A stretch of 33,151 nucleotides of DNA from an uncultured Gammaproteobacteria bacterium (GTDB lineage: Bacteria > Pseudomonadota > Gammaproteobacteria > Poriferisulfidales > GCA-002705445), in the NCBI GenBank assembly GCA_913050095.1, contig CAJXAV010000014.1, positions 1 to 33,151 of the forward strand, given 5' to 3'. The translations under genes were made by a program, and so were the position numbers. Positions 24,991 through 33,151 of the stretch are shown in pieces; position 1 is the first letter of the stretch, and each line of letters opens with the position of its first letter. The notes beneath the pieces were generated by a model. It had not been told where the DNA came from, made no database searches, and saw only the letters and a list, made by a program, of their open reading frames with translations.

Positions 24991-25937
24991 TATGTTTTAT
25001 TTTCATAAGCTTTAATTATCTTTTTAACTAAAGGATGTCTCATTACATCATCGTTAGTGAAATCACATACGCTAATTCCAGGAATTTCTTTAATCAAAGG
25101 TATTACATGAACTAAGCCAGAAAATGCATTTGGTAAGTCAATTTGTGTTATATCTCCAGTGATAACTGCTTTAGATTTTTTTCCTAACCTTGTAAGAAAC
25201 ATTTTCATTTGTTCTTTGGTACTATTTTGTGCTTCATCTAAAATTATAAAACAATTGTTTAACGTTCTACCACGCATATATGCTAGTGGTGCTACTTCTA
25301 TAACATTTTGATCAATCATTTTATTAAGCACATTAGTATCCATCATTGTGTTTAAAGCGTCATACATTGGTCTTAGATATGGGTCGATCTTTTGTGATAA
25401 ATCACCAGGCAGAAAGCCAAGCTTCTCACCAGCTTCAACAGCAGGCCTAACCAGAATAATTTTTTTTACAAGCCCAGATTCATAAAAATATAATGCAGAA
25501 GCTATCGCTAAAAAAGTTTTTCCTGATCCTGCAGCACCAATTGAAAAAACAATGTCATCTCTATTTATACAATCGACAAAGTTTTTTTGACTTTTATTTG
25601 ATATTTTTAATTTATAATTTTTTAGAGTTAATTCTTGATAGTCTAAACTATCTATTTCTTCTGCTCTACTGCCCAATGAATTTGGTTGATGCAAAAATTC
25701 TCTTAATGAATCTATAGATAACTCCTCATTATCTATTGATTTATATAAGTTTTTTAAGGCTTCTGATGCAAATTTAATATTTTTTTTATCCCCTAAAAAA
25801 TTAAATAAATTACCACGTTGATTTATCTCAACATCAAAGCGAAGCTCAATTTCTTTAATATTATTATTTAAAGGACCACACAAATTTAGTAATTTGTTGT
25901 TATCTTGTGGCTCTAATGTAATTTCAATTTTATCCAT
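24990..25937 (-). CDS. ybeZ: PhoH-like ATPase (YbeZ)
   Basis: The 315-residue protein has an N-terminal region of about 110 residues and a C-terminal PhoH P-loop domain. Walker A is IGAAGSGKT (133-141) and Walker B is FIILDEAQNSTKEQMKMFLTRLG. Other family marks are RPAVEAGEKLGFLPGDLSQKIDPYLRPMYDAL and GDITQIDLP. YbeZ is an NTPase that works with YbeY on rRNA processing, and the one-base overlap with ybeY supports this pairing. It follows miaB by six bases. Confidence 0.95.
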   Translation of the reverse strand: MDKIEITLEPQDNNKLLNLCGPLNNNIKEIELRFDVEINQRGNLFNFLGDKKNIKFASEALKNLYKSIDNEELSIDSLREFLHQPNSLGSRAEEIDSLDYQELTLKNYKLKISNKSQKNFVDCINRDDIVFSIGAAGSGKTFLAIASALYFYESGLVKKIILVRPAVEAGEKLGFLPGDLSQKIDPYLRPMYDALNTMMDTNVLNKMIDQNVIEVAPLAYMRGRTLNNCFIILDEAQNSTKEQMKMFLTRLGKKSKAVITGDITQIDLPNAFSGLVHVIPLIKEIPGISVCDFTNDDVMRHPLVKKIIKAYENKT

Positions 25938-25943
25938 AAATTA

Positions 25944-27272
25944 TTATGTTGTTAGCACTTCTCCTTTAAGAGTCTTATTATTTAATTCAGTAACATGAAT
26001 CTTTAATAATTTGCCAATTAACTTTTCTGTACCCGGAATGTTTATAATTTTATTATTTGTAGTTCTTCCGGTTACCATGTCATTGTATTTTGATGATACT
26101 CCTTCAACAAGAATTTCAACATTTTTTCCAATTATCGACTTAGACCTTTCTTTTGAAAGACTATTAATTGTACTTTGCAGATAATTAAGTCTTTCTTTTT
26201 TCTTATCTTCACTAATATTATCTTCTAATGACGCTGCAGGGGTACCCGGTCTTTTGCTATATATAAAACTATATGATTGTTCAAATTCAATTTCTTTAAT
26301 TAATTCTATTGTTTGTGAGAAATCATTATCAGTTTCTCCAGGAAAGCCAACTATAAAATCTGAAGAAAATGTCATTTCAGGCCTAATTTTTTTAAGTTTC
26401 CTTATTATAGATTTATACTCTAAAACTGTATAACCTCTTTTCATTGCTGCTAATACTCTATCTGAGCCGCTTTGTATTGGTAAATGTAAATGACTTACAA
26501 GCTGTGGTATTTTTTCGTATGCTAAAAAAGTTTGCTCATCAAAGTTATTTGGATGAGATGTGGTATATCTTATTCTCTTTATACCCTTGTTTCTTGCAAT
26601 ATAGAATAATAGCAAACCAAAGTTAACAAAATTTCCTTTTCCATCGTCATAAAAATATGCATTGACATTTTGCCCTAATAAAATAATTTCTTTTGTACCA
26701 TTTTTTACCAATATATCTATTTCTTCCAATATATCATTAAGTGGCCTACTTACTTCCGTTCCTCTTGTGTATGGAACAACGCAGTATGAGCAATATTTAC
26801 TACAGCCTTCCATTATAGTTACAAATTCGGAAAATTTTGCTTCGGTTACAGATGGAAGGTTATCAAACTTTTCTATCAATGGAAATTCAACATCAATTAC
26901 TGTTTTATTTGATTTTAATGAGTCTTTGTATATTTCTGGAAGTCTGTGAATTGTTTGTGGCCCTATTACCATATCAACGTAAGGAGCTCTTAAAGATATT
27001 TCACTACTCTCTTGAGATGCTACGCATCCTGCTACGCCTATAACTAAATCTGGTTTTTTGTTTTTAAGTTTTCTCCATTGTCCTAAAAGTGAAAAAACTT
27101 TTTCTTGAGCTTTCTCTCTTATTGAGCAAGTGTTCACGATAAGTATATCGGCCTCTTCTTTTGCTAAGGTTGGCTCAAAATCCATATTTTTTTTAAGCAA
27201 ATCTTTCATTTTATCGCTATCGTACTCGTTCATTTGACAGCCTTGTGTTTCAATATAATACTTTTTTTTCAT
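25944..27272 (-). CDS. miaB: tRNA-2-methylthio-N6-dimethylallyladenosine synthase MiaB
   Basis: MiaB is a radical-SAM methylthiotransferase that turns i6A37 into ms2i6A37 in tRNAs reading U-starting codons. The 442-residue protein has the N-terminal cluster cysteines in TQGCQMNEYDS, VNTCSIREKA and GVAGCVAS. The radical-SAM motif CSKYCSYCVVPYTRGTEVSR and a C-terminal TRAM domain (EILVEGVSSK to IHVTELNNKTLKGEVL) complete it. It leads the standard miaB-phoH-ybeY-corC-lnt order. Its start overlaps the end of the upstream sugar-phosphate transferase gene by four bases. Confidence 0.98.
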   Translation of the reverse strand: MKKKYYIETQGCQMNEYDSDKMKDLLKKNMDFEPTLAKEEADILIVNTCSIREKAQEKVFSLLGQWRKLKNKKPDLVIGVAGCVASQESSEISLRAPYVDMVIGPQTIHRLPEIYKDSLKSNKTVIDVEFPLIEKFDNLPSVTEAKFSEFVTIMEGCSKYCSYCVVPYTRGTEVSRPLNDILEEIDILVKNGTKEIILLGQNVNAYFYDDGKGNFVNFGLLLFYIARNKGIKRIRYTTSHPNNFDEQTFLAYEKIPQLVSHLHLPIQSGSDRVLAAMKRGYTVLEYKSIIRKLKKIRPEMTFSSDFIVGFPGETDNDFSQTIELIKEIEFEQSYSFIYSKRPGTPAASLEDNISEDKKKERLNYLQSTINSLSKERSKSIIGKNVEILVEGVSSKYNDMVTGRTTNNKIINIPGTEKLIGKLLKIHVTELNNKTLKGEVLTT

Positions 27273-28294
27273 GTTGTTCTATAATTCTCTAGTCCGGCTC
27301 CAATTTTAATTAGATATACCAGTAAAGGCAAATATGCCACAAATGCAATTATTATATGATAATCCATAAATATATTAGATAAAACTGATAATGGCAAAAC
27401 CCAGAAAAAGTTTATCACAATCATTGCTTTTACTGTGTATAAATGGGAATTTTTAATTTTTGTTAAAATATGAAAACCATGAGTAAGATGTGGTTTAGAT
27501 ATATTCTTTTTCGTAACTATCCTTACAAACAATGTATAAGTCGCATCAGATATAAATACCGAAAGAAGAACAAGCCAAGTATAAATACTTATGATTGATT
27601 CAGACGCACTGTAAAATATAAAAAAAGCTAAAATACAACCTAATGATACACTTCCTGTATCACCCATAAAAATCTTTGCGGGGTACCAATTTCTAACTAG
27701 GAAACCAATATTTGATAGGCTTAGACCTAATAAATAAATAAATACTAAACTACTAGAGTCGTTCATGTAAGCAATTAAGGCTGCAAAAGCTGACACAATA
27801 ATACACTCTGACGCAGCATAACCGTCTATACCATCCATAAAATTAAATAAATTCATAAGCCAAACAGATAGAATTATAGAAAAAGTAATTATTATAAAAG
27901 AAGATTGAGAATATAAACTTACACCAAAAATATTATTATGTATTTGGAAGAAATATATAATTAAAGATGCTGAAAAAAACTGTACGAGCAATCTAATAAA
28001 GATATTTATTTCATTATAATCGTCAATTAACCCAATGATAATTATAGGTAGTAATGCTATAAATAAAATAAAAAATTCATTTGTTTCTACCATATAAATA
28101 TATTTTGATATTAATATAAATAAAAAAAATGAAAAAATTATGGCTAAACCACCGGCTGTTGGTTTTGCTTCAATGTGTGAGCTTCTAGTATTTGGGTGAT
28201 CTATAAAAAAATTATATTTTAGAAAAACTTTCTCAATACAATATGTTCCAATAAAAGAAAATATTATTATGAATAAAAATAAATATAAAATCAT
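27269..28294 (-). CDS. WecA/WbpL/MraY-family undecaprenyl-phosphate sugar-1-phosphate transferase (GT4)
   Basis: The 341-residue polytopic membrane protein has about ten hydrophobic segments. Family motifs are ARPTAGGLAIIF-like KPTAGGLAIIFSF near the N-terminus, LMNLFNFMDGIDGYAASE (catalytic Asp-rich loop), RNWYPAKIFMGDTGSVSLG, and a cytoplasmic His motif HLTHGFHIL. Such enzymes move a UDP-HexNAc sugar phosphate onto undecaprenyl phosphate to start O-antigen, enterobacterial-common-antigen or capsule synthesis. The sugar cannot be told from sequence, and no other glycan gene is close by. The stop overlaps the miaB start, so it is co-transcribed with housekeeping genes, which is unusual for an O-antigen initiator. 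Confidence 0.88.
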   Translation of the reverse strand: MILYLFLFIIIFSFIGTYCIEKVFLKYNFFIDHPNTRSSHIEAKPTAGGLAIIFSFFLFILISKYIYMVETNEFFILFIALLPIIIIGLIDDYNEINIFIRLLVQFFSASLIIYFFQIHNNIFGVSLYSQSSFIIITFSIILSVWLMNLFNFMDGIDGYAASECIIVSAFAALIAYMNDSSSLVFIYLLGLSLSNIGFLVRNWYPAKIFMGDTGSVSLGCILAFFIFYSASESIISIYTWLVLLSVFISDATYTLFVRIVTKKNISKPHLTHGFHILTKIKNSHLYTVKAMIVINFFWVLPLSVLSNIFMDYHIIIAFVAYLPLLVYLIKIGAGLENYRTT

Positions 28295-28317
28295 TGAAAA
28301 TTATTTTTTAATTTGAT

Positions 28318-28767
28318 TTAAAAAGGTATGTCGTCCTCAAAGTCATCTTTGTTAGAACTTTCTTGACTACTACTCGGACTTTGATTCATATTATTATCCT
28401 CAAATTGATTAGAATTTGAAGCAGATGAAGCTCCTCCAGATCCGCTAATAAAATTAAAAGATGATCCAATTATATTAGTCGTATATCTTTCAATACCATC
28501 TTTTTCATATTTGCTTGTTGAGAGACTTCCTTCAACATAAAGTTCTTGTCCTTTTTTCACATATTGATCAATAATTTCTGCTGGCCTTCCGAAGAATACA
28601 ACTCTATGCCATTCTGTTTTTTCTTTTTTTTCTCCTGATGATTTATCTGTCCAACTTTGTGAAGTTGCTATACTTAAATTGCATGATGTAACACCTGAAG
28701 GTGATGATCTTAAGTCAGGGTCAGCACCTAACCTCCCAAGAATGATTACCTTATTTACACCAGCCAT
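28318..28767 (-). CDS. ssb: Single-stranded DNA-binding protein
   Basis: SSB coats single-stranded DNA as a tetramer and recruits repair and replication proteins. The OB fold runs MAGVNKVIILGRLGADPDLRSSPSGVTSCNLSIATSQSW to about residue 110. A disordered Ser/Asn-rich linker follows, and then the acidic C-terminal tip DDFEDDIPF that binds partner proteins. The ORF track starts at 28800, but the first eleven residues (MNNVYIKGVTN) are not family-like. An AGGAG at 28776-28780 lies eight bases before the ATG at 28767, so the 149-residue form is chosen. It diverges from uvrA, as in E. coli. Confidence 0.97.
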   Translation of the reverse strand: MAGVNKVIILGRLGADPDLRSSPSGVTSCNLSIATSQSWTDKSSGEKKEKTEWHRVVFFGRPAEIIDQYVKKGQELYVEGSLSTSKYEKDGIERYTTNIIGSSFNFISGSGGASSASNSNQFEDNNMNQSPSSSQESSNKDDFEDDIPF

Positions 28768-28879
28768 ATTTGTTACTCCTTTTATATAAACATTATTCAT
28801 ATATGTGCAATTAGTACTATACCTTTCAATTAAGTAGATATATTCTATGCAGTTGGTTCCATAATAATATCATATGTAA
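28768..28879. promoter_or_regulatory. ssb/uvrA divergent intergenic region
   Basis: This 112-base AT-rich gap must carry promoters for ssb (leftward) and uvrA (rightward). The ssb side has a clear AGGAG (28776-28780). The uvrA ATG at 28880 has no Shine-Dalgarno sequence; a TAATAT hexamer ends nine bases before it, so a very short or leaderless uvrA transcript is possible. I searched by eye for the CTGT-N8-ACAG LexA box found in the E. coli uvrA-ssb gap and saw none. Confidence 0.45.
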
Positions 28880-31690
28880 ATGCAGAATATAGTAATTAAG
28901 GGCGCTAGAAGCCATAATTTAAAAAATATAGACATAGTCATACCAAGAGACAAATTGGTTGTGATAACTGGGCTATCAGGGTCAGGCAAATCAACACTAG
29001 CTTTTGATACTATATTTGCAGAGGGTCAGAGAAGGTATGTTGAGTCATTATCAGCGTATGCAAGACAGTTTTTAACTAGAATGGAAAGACCAGATGTTGA
29101 CCATATAGAAGGTCTTTCTCCAGCAATATCAATAGAGCAAAAAACAACATCACATAATCCGAGATCAACGGTTGGTACAATTACAGAGATTCATGATTAT
29201 TTAAGACTATTATTTGCAAGAGCAGGGACACCAATATGTCCTAAACACAAAGAAAGCTTAGAGGGAAAGTCAGCATCTGAAATAGTAGAAGAACTATACA
29301 GCAGTTATAGCAATGATGAGCCAATAATAATATTGACACCAATAGTAAAAAATAGAAAAGGAGAGCATAAAAATATTATTGAAGATGTAAAGATGAAAGG
29401 TTTTGTAAGATTAAGAATAAATAACACAATTTATAATATAAACGAAATTCCAACAATTGACCCAAAAAAAAATAATACAATTGAATTAGTGGTAGATAGA
29501 TTAAAAATTAATAAAGATTCGAAAATAAGAATCACAGAGTCTATTGAAACAGCATTAAACTATAAAAATGATTTGGTAACAATCTATTCTGTAGATAAAG
29601 ATAAGAATGAAAGTTACTCTTCCAAATTTGCATGTCCACAATGTGGTTATAGCATAAACGAATTAGAACCAAGATTATTTTCTTTCAACAGTCCAGTTGG
29701 TGCATGTAGTGAATGTGATGGCCTAGGAGTTAATCAATTTTTTGACGATAATAAAATTGTTAATAAGGAATTGAGTTTATCAAATGGGGCTATTAAAGGA
29801 TGGGACAAGAGAAATGAATTCTACTATCAAATAATTAAATCTCTTTCAAATCATTATAAATTTGATACAGAGAAACCCTTCTCCTCCCTTTCAAAAAAAA
29901 TTCAGAATATGATTTTGTATGGAACTGAAAATGAAGAGATAAAATTTACGTATTATAATAATTCTGGAAAAAAAATTTATAAATCTCAAGTTTTTGAAGG
30001 TGTAATTAATAATTTCGAAAGAAGATATAATAATACAGAATCAAATTTTGTTAGAGATGAATTAAATAAATATTTGTCAAAGCAAACTTGTGGAAACTGT
30101 AACGGTACAAGGCTGTCTGAAGATGCTAGAAACGTTCTGATCGATAAGTTTAATATTTCAGATATTTCAATAATGCCAATTGAAGAATGTTTAATTTTCT
30201 TTAAAAAACTAACTTTATCTGGAAAAAGAAAAAAAATAGCTGACAAACTAATATCTGAAATCTCTTCTAGATTAGGTTTTTTGAATAATGTTGGGTTGAA
30301 TTATCTTAGTCTAGATAGAAGTGCTGAAACCTTGTCTGGTGGTGAAAATCAAAGGATAAGGCTAGCAAGTCAAATCGGTGCCGGACTTGTTGGTGTTACA
30401 TATATTTTAGATGAGCCATCTATAGGACTTCATCAGCGCGACAACGATAAACTTATAGATACATTGTACAACCTAAGAGATTTAGGTAATACCGTAATTG
30501 TTGTAGAACATGATGAATGTACAATACGTGCAGCTGATTATGTTATTGATATAGGACCTGGTGCTGGTTCTAATGGCGGAGAAATTATTGCTAGCGGCAC
30601 ACCAAAAAATATTGAAAAAAATAAAAACTCTCTTACAGGAATGTACATTTCTGGGAAAAAAATAATTGAAGTCCCTGTGAATCGAGTTCCTCCCACAAAT
30701 AAAAAAATAATTATATCTGGCGCCTCCTCAAATAATCTTAAAGATCTTGATACAAGTATACCTATTGGATTAATTACATGCGTTACCGGGGTCTCTGGCT
30801 CTGGAAAATCTACATTAATAAACGAAACCTTATATAAGTTTTTAAGTAACAAAATAAATAAAAATAGTAATGCATTTGGAAATGTAAAAAATATTAATGG
30901 ATGGGAAGACCTTGATAAAATTATAGAAATTAATCAAAGTCCTATTGGTAGAACACCAAGATCTAACCCTGCAACATATACTGGATTATTTACACTTATA
31001 AGAGATTTATTTTCAGCTACGCAAGAATCTAGGTCAAGGGGATATAATCCTGGAAGGTTTAGTTTTAACGTAAAAGGTGGAAGATGTGAGTCTTGCCATG
31101 GAGATGGGGTGATTAAAGTTGAAATGCATTTTTTACCTGATATTTATGTGCAATGCGATATCTGCAAAGGTAAAAGATATAATAATTCAACACTTGAGAT
31201 ATTGTATAAGAATAAAAATATTGCTGAAGTTTTAGATATGACAGTTGAAGAAGCATTCATATTCTTTGACAGTGTGCCTACAATAAAAAGAAAGCTTAAA
31301 ACACTTGTGGATGTAGGCTTGTCATATATAACAGTTGGTCAAAATGCTACAACTTTGTCAGGTGGTGAAGCACAAAGAGTAAAACTTGCAAAAGAATTAT
31401 CTAAAAAAGACACTGGTAAAACTATATATATATTTGATGAACCAACAACAGGATTGCATTTCCATGATATAAGCCAGCTGTTAAAAATTATCTATAAGCT
31501 TAGAGACAAGGGCAATACTATTGTAATTATTGAACATAATTTAGATGTGATTAAAACTTCAGATTGGATAATTGATATGGGTCCAGAAGGTGGCTCCAAG
31601 GGTGGGACTGTTATTGATGAAGGGACACCTGAAAAAATTGCCAAAAACAAGAAGTCTTTTACAGGAAAATATTTAAAAGATATATTATGA
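28880..31690 (+). CDS. uvrA: Excinuclease ABC subunit A (UvrA)
   Basis: UvrA is the damage-sensing ATPase of nucleotide excision repair and loads UvrB. At 936 residues it has the family length and two ABC modules: Walker A GLSGSGKS at about 31-38 and GVSGSGKS at about 637-644. The ABC signatures are [12 protein letters not shown] (485-496) and [12 protein letters not shown] (826-837). Zinc-binding cysteines are in [10 protein letters not shown] and CSECDGLG, in [10 protein letters not shown], and in CESCHGDG with [11 protein letters not shown]. Damage-recognition sequences such as [24 protein letters not shown] are intact. The stop overlaps the stop region of the convergent rplQ by six bases. 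Confidence 0.99.
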   Translation: MQNIVIKGARSHNLKNIDIVIPRDKLVVITGLSGSGKSTLAFDTIFAEGQRRYVESLSAYARQFLTRMERPDVDHIEGLSPAISIEQKTTSHNPRSTVGTITEIHDYLRLLFARAGTPICPKHKESLEGKSASEIVEELYSSYSNDEPIIILTPIVKNRKGEHKNIIEDVKMKGFVRLRINNTIYNINEIPTIDPKKNNTIELVVDRLKINKDSKIRITESIETALNYKNDLVTIYSVDKDKNESYSSKFACPQCGYSINELEPRLFSFNSPVGACSECDGLGVNQFFDDNKIVNKELSLSNGAIKGWDKRNEFYYQIIKSLSNHYKFDTEKPFSSLSKKIQNMILYGTENEEIKFTYYNNSGKKIYKSQVFEGVINNFERRYNNTESNFVRDELNKYLSKQTCGNCNGTRLSEDARNVLIDKFNISDISIMPIEECLIFFKKLTLSGKRKKIADKLISEISSRLGFLNNVGLNYLSLDRSAETLSGGENQRIRLASQIGAGLVGVTYILDEPSIGLHQRDNDKLIDTLYNLRDLGNTVIVVEHDECTIRAADYVIDIGPGAGSNGGEIIASGTPKNIEKNKNSLTGMYISGKKIIEVPVNRVPPTNKKIIISGASSNNLKDLDTSIPIGLITCVTGVSGSGKSTLINETLYKFLSNKINKNSNAFGNVKNINGWEDLDKIIEINQSPIGRTPRSNPATYTGLFTLIRDLFSATQESRSRGYNPGRFSFNVKGGRCESCHGDGVIKVEMHFLPDIYVQCDICKGKRYNNSTLEILYKNKNIAEVLDMTVEEAFIFFDSVPTIKRKLKTLVDVGLSYITVGQNATTLSGGEAQRVKLAKELSKKDTGKTIYIFDEPTTGLHFHDISQLLKIIYKLRDKGNTIVIIEHNLDVIKTSDWIIDMGPEGGSKGGTVIDEGTPEKIAKNKKSFTGKYLKDIL

Positions 31691-32077
31691 TTCTTCTTTG
31701 GATTCTTCTGTAACTTCTTCTTTTTTATCTACTAGTTGAACAATTGCCATTGGGGCCTTATCACCTGCTCTATAACCACATTTTAAAACTCTTGTATAAC
31801 CACCAGGTCTTTGCTTGAACCGTGGCCCAAGTTCTTCAAACAATTTTAAAACCGCTTCTTTTGATCTTATTCTTGAAAAAACAATTCTTCTTTTCGCAAC
31901 TGTATCATTTTTAGATATAGTAATTAGTCTCTCAACAAAGCCTCTTAGTTCTTTTGCTTTAGGTAATGTTGTTTTAATTTCTTCATGTTCTATAAGCGAG
32001 GCCATCATATTTTTAAACATTGCTGCTCTATGTGATGACGTTCTATTTAATTTTCTTCCAGAATACTTATGTCTCAC
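31685..32077 (-). CDS. rplQ: 50S ribosomal protein bL17
   Basis: The 130-residue protein begins [53 protein letters not shown], the L17 signature. The core ends [16 protein letters not shown]. An acidic tail ([14 protein letters not shown]) follows, as in several proteobacteria. The start codon is GTG (32075-32077), with AGGAG at 32084-32088 that overlaps the rpoA stop codon, so translation is coupled to rpoA. It is the last gene of the rpsD-rpoA-rplQ segment and overlaps uvrA at the 3' end. Confidence 0.98.
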   Translation of the reverse strand: MRHKYSGRKLNRTSSHRAAMFKNMMASLIEHEEIKTTLPKAKELRGFVERLITISKNDTVAKRRIVFSRIRSKEAVLKLFEELGPRFKQRPGGYTRVLKCGYRAGDKAPMAIVQLVDKKEEVTEESKEES

Positions 32078-32086
32078 TTTGTTCTC

Positions 32087-33088
32087 CTAAAACTTTTTTG
32101 CTTGATTATCTTGATCTTGTAAGTTGCTTGGAGGCCAATTATCAAGTTTCATTCCTAACGACAGACCATATGTACCAAGTATATCTTTTATTTCCGTTAG
32201 TGATTTTTTCCCAAGATTTGGAGTTTTTAATAGTTCATTTTCACTTCTTTGTATTAAATCACCAATATAATATACATTTTCAGCTTTTAAGCAATTTGCA
32301 GATCTTACTGTGAGCTCTAGGTCATCTACTGGTCTTAATAAATTTGGATCAATTTCCGCCTCTACTGGTTTTTGTTCTGTTTCTTCAATTGCTTTTAAAT
32401 CTACGAATACTGAAACTTGATCATGAAGTATTGTTGCAGCTTCTCTTATGCAAGCTTCTGGATCAATTGTGCCATCAGTTTCTAATTCGATAATTAACTT
32501 ATCTAAATCTGTTCTTTGTTCTACTCTTGCAGAATCAACTTTGTACGATACTTTTTTAATTGGGCTAAAACTCGCGTCTATTAATAATGAACCTAAAATT
32601 CTATTTGAATCATCTTTTCTTTGATTTGCGGACGAATACCCTATACCTTCATTAACTTCTATTTGCATGCTCAGTGATGAACCTTTTGTTGTAATATTTG
32701 CAATTACATGGTCTGGGTTTACAACTTCAATATCTCCTGTTAGTTCTATATCTCCAGCTGTAACTTGTCCAACTTCATTTTTAGATAATTTTAATGATGC
32801 ATTACTGCTACCATTCATTTTAAATGCAACGTCTTTAAGGTTAAGCATTATATCAATAACATCTTCTTGTATTCCCTCTATTGTGCTGTATTCGTGCTGC
32901 ACGCCTTCAATAGACAACTCAGTCACGGATGAGCCTACAATAGACGAAAGCATAATTCTTCTTAAGGCGCTTCCCAGTGTATGACCAAAACCCCTTTCAA
33001 GAGGCTCTAGTGTTACTCTGGTATTATTTAACGATACATTTTCTATATTAACTATTCTTGGTTTTAATAAATTATTAAAATTTGACAC
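32087..33088 (-). CDS. rpoA: DNA-directed RNA polymerase alpha subunit
   Basis: The alpha subunit nucleates RNA polymerase assembly and contacts activators and UP elements. The 333-residue protein has the N-terminal dimerisation domain ([57 protein letters not shown]). A linker and the C-terminal domain with [60 protein letters not shown] follow. The start codon is GTG (33086-33088), with AGAGGT at 33098-33103 as ribosome binding site. It lies 15 bases after rpsD and 9 bases before rplQ. Confidence 0.99.
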   Translation of the reverse strand: MSNFNNLLKPRIVNIENVSLNNTRVTLEPLERGFGHTLGSALRRIMLSSIVGSSVTELSIEGVQHEYSTIEGIQEDVIDIMLNLKDVAFKMNGSSNASLKLSKNEVGQVTAGDIELTGDIEVVNPDHVIANITTKGSSLSMQIEVNEGIGYSSANQRKDDSNRILGSLLIDASFSPIKKVSYKVDSARVEQRTDLDKLIIELETDGTIDPEACIREAATILHDQVSVFVDLKAIEETEQKPVEAEIDPNLLRPVDDLELTVRSANCLKAENVYYIGDLIQRSENELLKTPNLGKKSLTEIKDILGTYGLSLGMKLDNWPPSNLQDQDNQAKKF

Positions 33089-33103
33089 AATAAAATACCT
33101 CTT

Positions 33104-33151
33104 TTATTTAGAATATAATTCAACTACTAATGATTCATTTATATCTGAAGG
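33104..33151 (-). CDS. rpsD: 30S ribosomal protein uS4, C-terminal fragment at window edge
   Basis: Read on the minus strand, the last 48 bases encode PSDINESLVVELYSK and a TAA stop, which is the conserved S4 C-terminus. The rest of the gene lies beyond the window. It is too short for the ORF track. Position directly before rpoA fits the alpha operon order rpsD-rpoA-rplQ. Confidence 0.93.
   Translation of the reverse strand, partial: PSDINESLVVELYSK

Noticed and set aside
28768-28800. N-terminal extension of SSB (MNNVYIKGVTN)
   Set aside because: The ATG at 28767 has a strong AGGAG at proper spacing and begins the conserved MAGVNKVIILG; the extension covers that ribosome binding site.
29986-30852. 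Minus-strand ORFs inside uvrA
   Set aside because: Both are antisense to conserved UvrA ABC regions and have no support of their own.
1-33151. CRISPR arrays, prophage, insertion sequences, toxin-antitoxin or defence islands
   Set aside because: No spaced direct repeats, integrase, transposase or terminal inverted repeats were seen; gene order is conserved housekeeping apart from the short accessory stretches described.

Overview
The window is a compact, strongly AT-rich bacterial chromosome segment (my visual estimate is about 30% G+C). It is almost entirely coding, with no gap above about 115 bases and no phage, insertion sequence or CRISPR array. The gene set and order are those of a gammaproteobacterium with a small, streamlined genome: recA-recX-alaS-lysC-csrA-tRNA-Ser, wrbA-DUF2069, hda next to a CDP-alcohol phosphatidyltransferase, purM-purN-DUF3108, nadD-rsfS-rlmH with yhdP and a nitrilase, miaB-phoH-ybeY-corC-lnt, divergent ssb/uvrA, and rpsD-rpoA-rplQ. 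The taxonomic call is inferred from synteny and was not tested by a search.

Layout. Bases 1-6268 (minus strand) hold pncC, recA, recX, alaS, lysC, csrA and a truncated tRNA-Ser(GCU), mostly overlapping or a few bases apart. Bases 6328-10144 (plus) hold a NorD/CbbO-like von Willebrand factor A protein, an unrecognised lipoprotein, a WrbA-like flavoprotein and a DUF2069 membrane protein. Bases 10130-11373 (minus) hold hda and a CDP-alcohol phosphatidyltransferase. Bases 11426-13810 (plus) hold purM, purN and a DUF3108 exported protein. Bases 13818-19492 (minus) hold a five-gene run nadD-rsfS-rlmH-yhdP-nitrilase. Bases 19579-22247 (plus) hold three genes of archaeal flavour. Bases 22244-28294 (minus) hold a WecA/WbpL-like sugar-phosphate transferase, miaB, phoH, ybeY, corC and lnt. 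Finally ssb (minus) and uvrA (plus) diverge, and uvrA runs tail-to-tail into the rpsD-rpoA-rplQ ribosomal/RNA polymerase operon.

The most informative accessory element is the plus-strand trio at 19579-22247: a DUF6513 plus dihydropteroate-synthase-like protein, a DUF447 protein and an MfnB-type (5-formylfuran-3-yl)methyl phosphate synthase. In bacteria these families travel with the tetrahydromethanopterin/methylofuran one-carbon pathway. The trio therefore suggests that this otherwise minimal organism oxidises formaldehyde by the archaeal-type cofactor route and may be a methylotroph or methanotroph. The catalytic Fhc, Mch, Fae and MtdB enzymes would lie outside the window.

Most of the rest is housekeeping: DNA repair and recombination (recA, recX, uvrA, ssb), translation and tRNA/ribosome maturation (alaS, miaB, ybeY, rlmH, rsfS, rplQ, rpsD), envelope (lnt, yhdP, the phosphatidyltransferase), NAD and purine synthesis (nadD, pncC, purM, purN) and global control (csrA, hda). 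Four convergent gene pairs overlap or nearly touch at their 3' ends. No canonical SOS box was visible before recA, uvrA or ssb.
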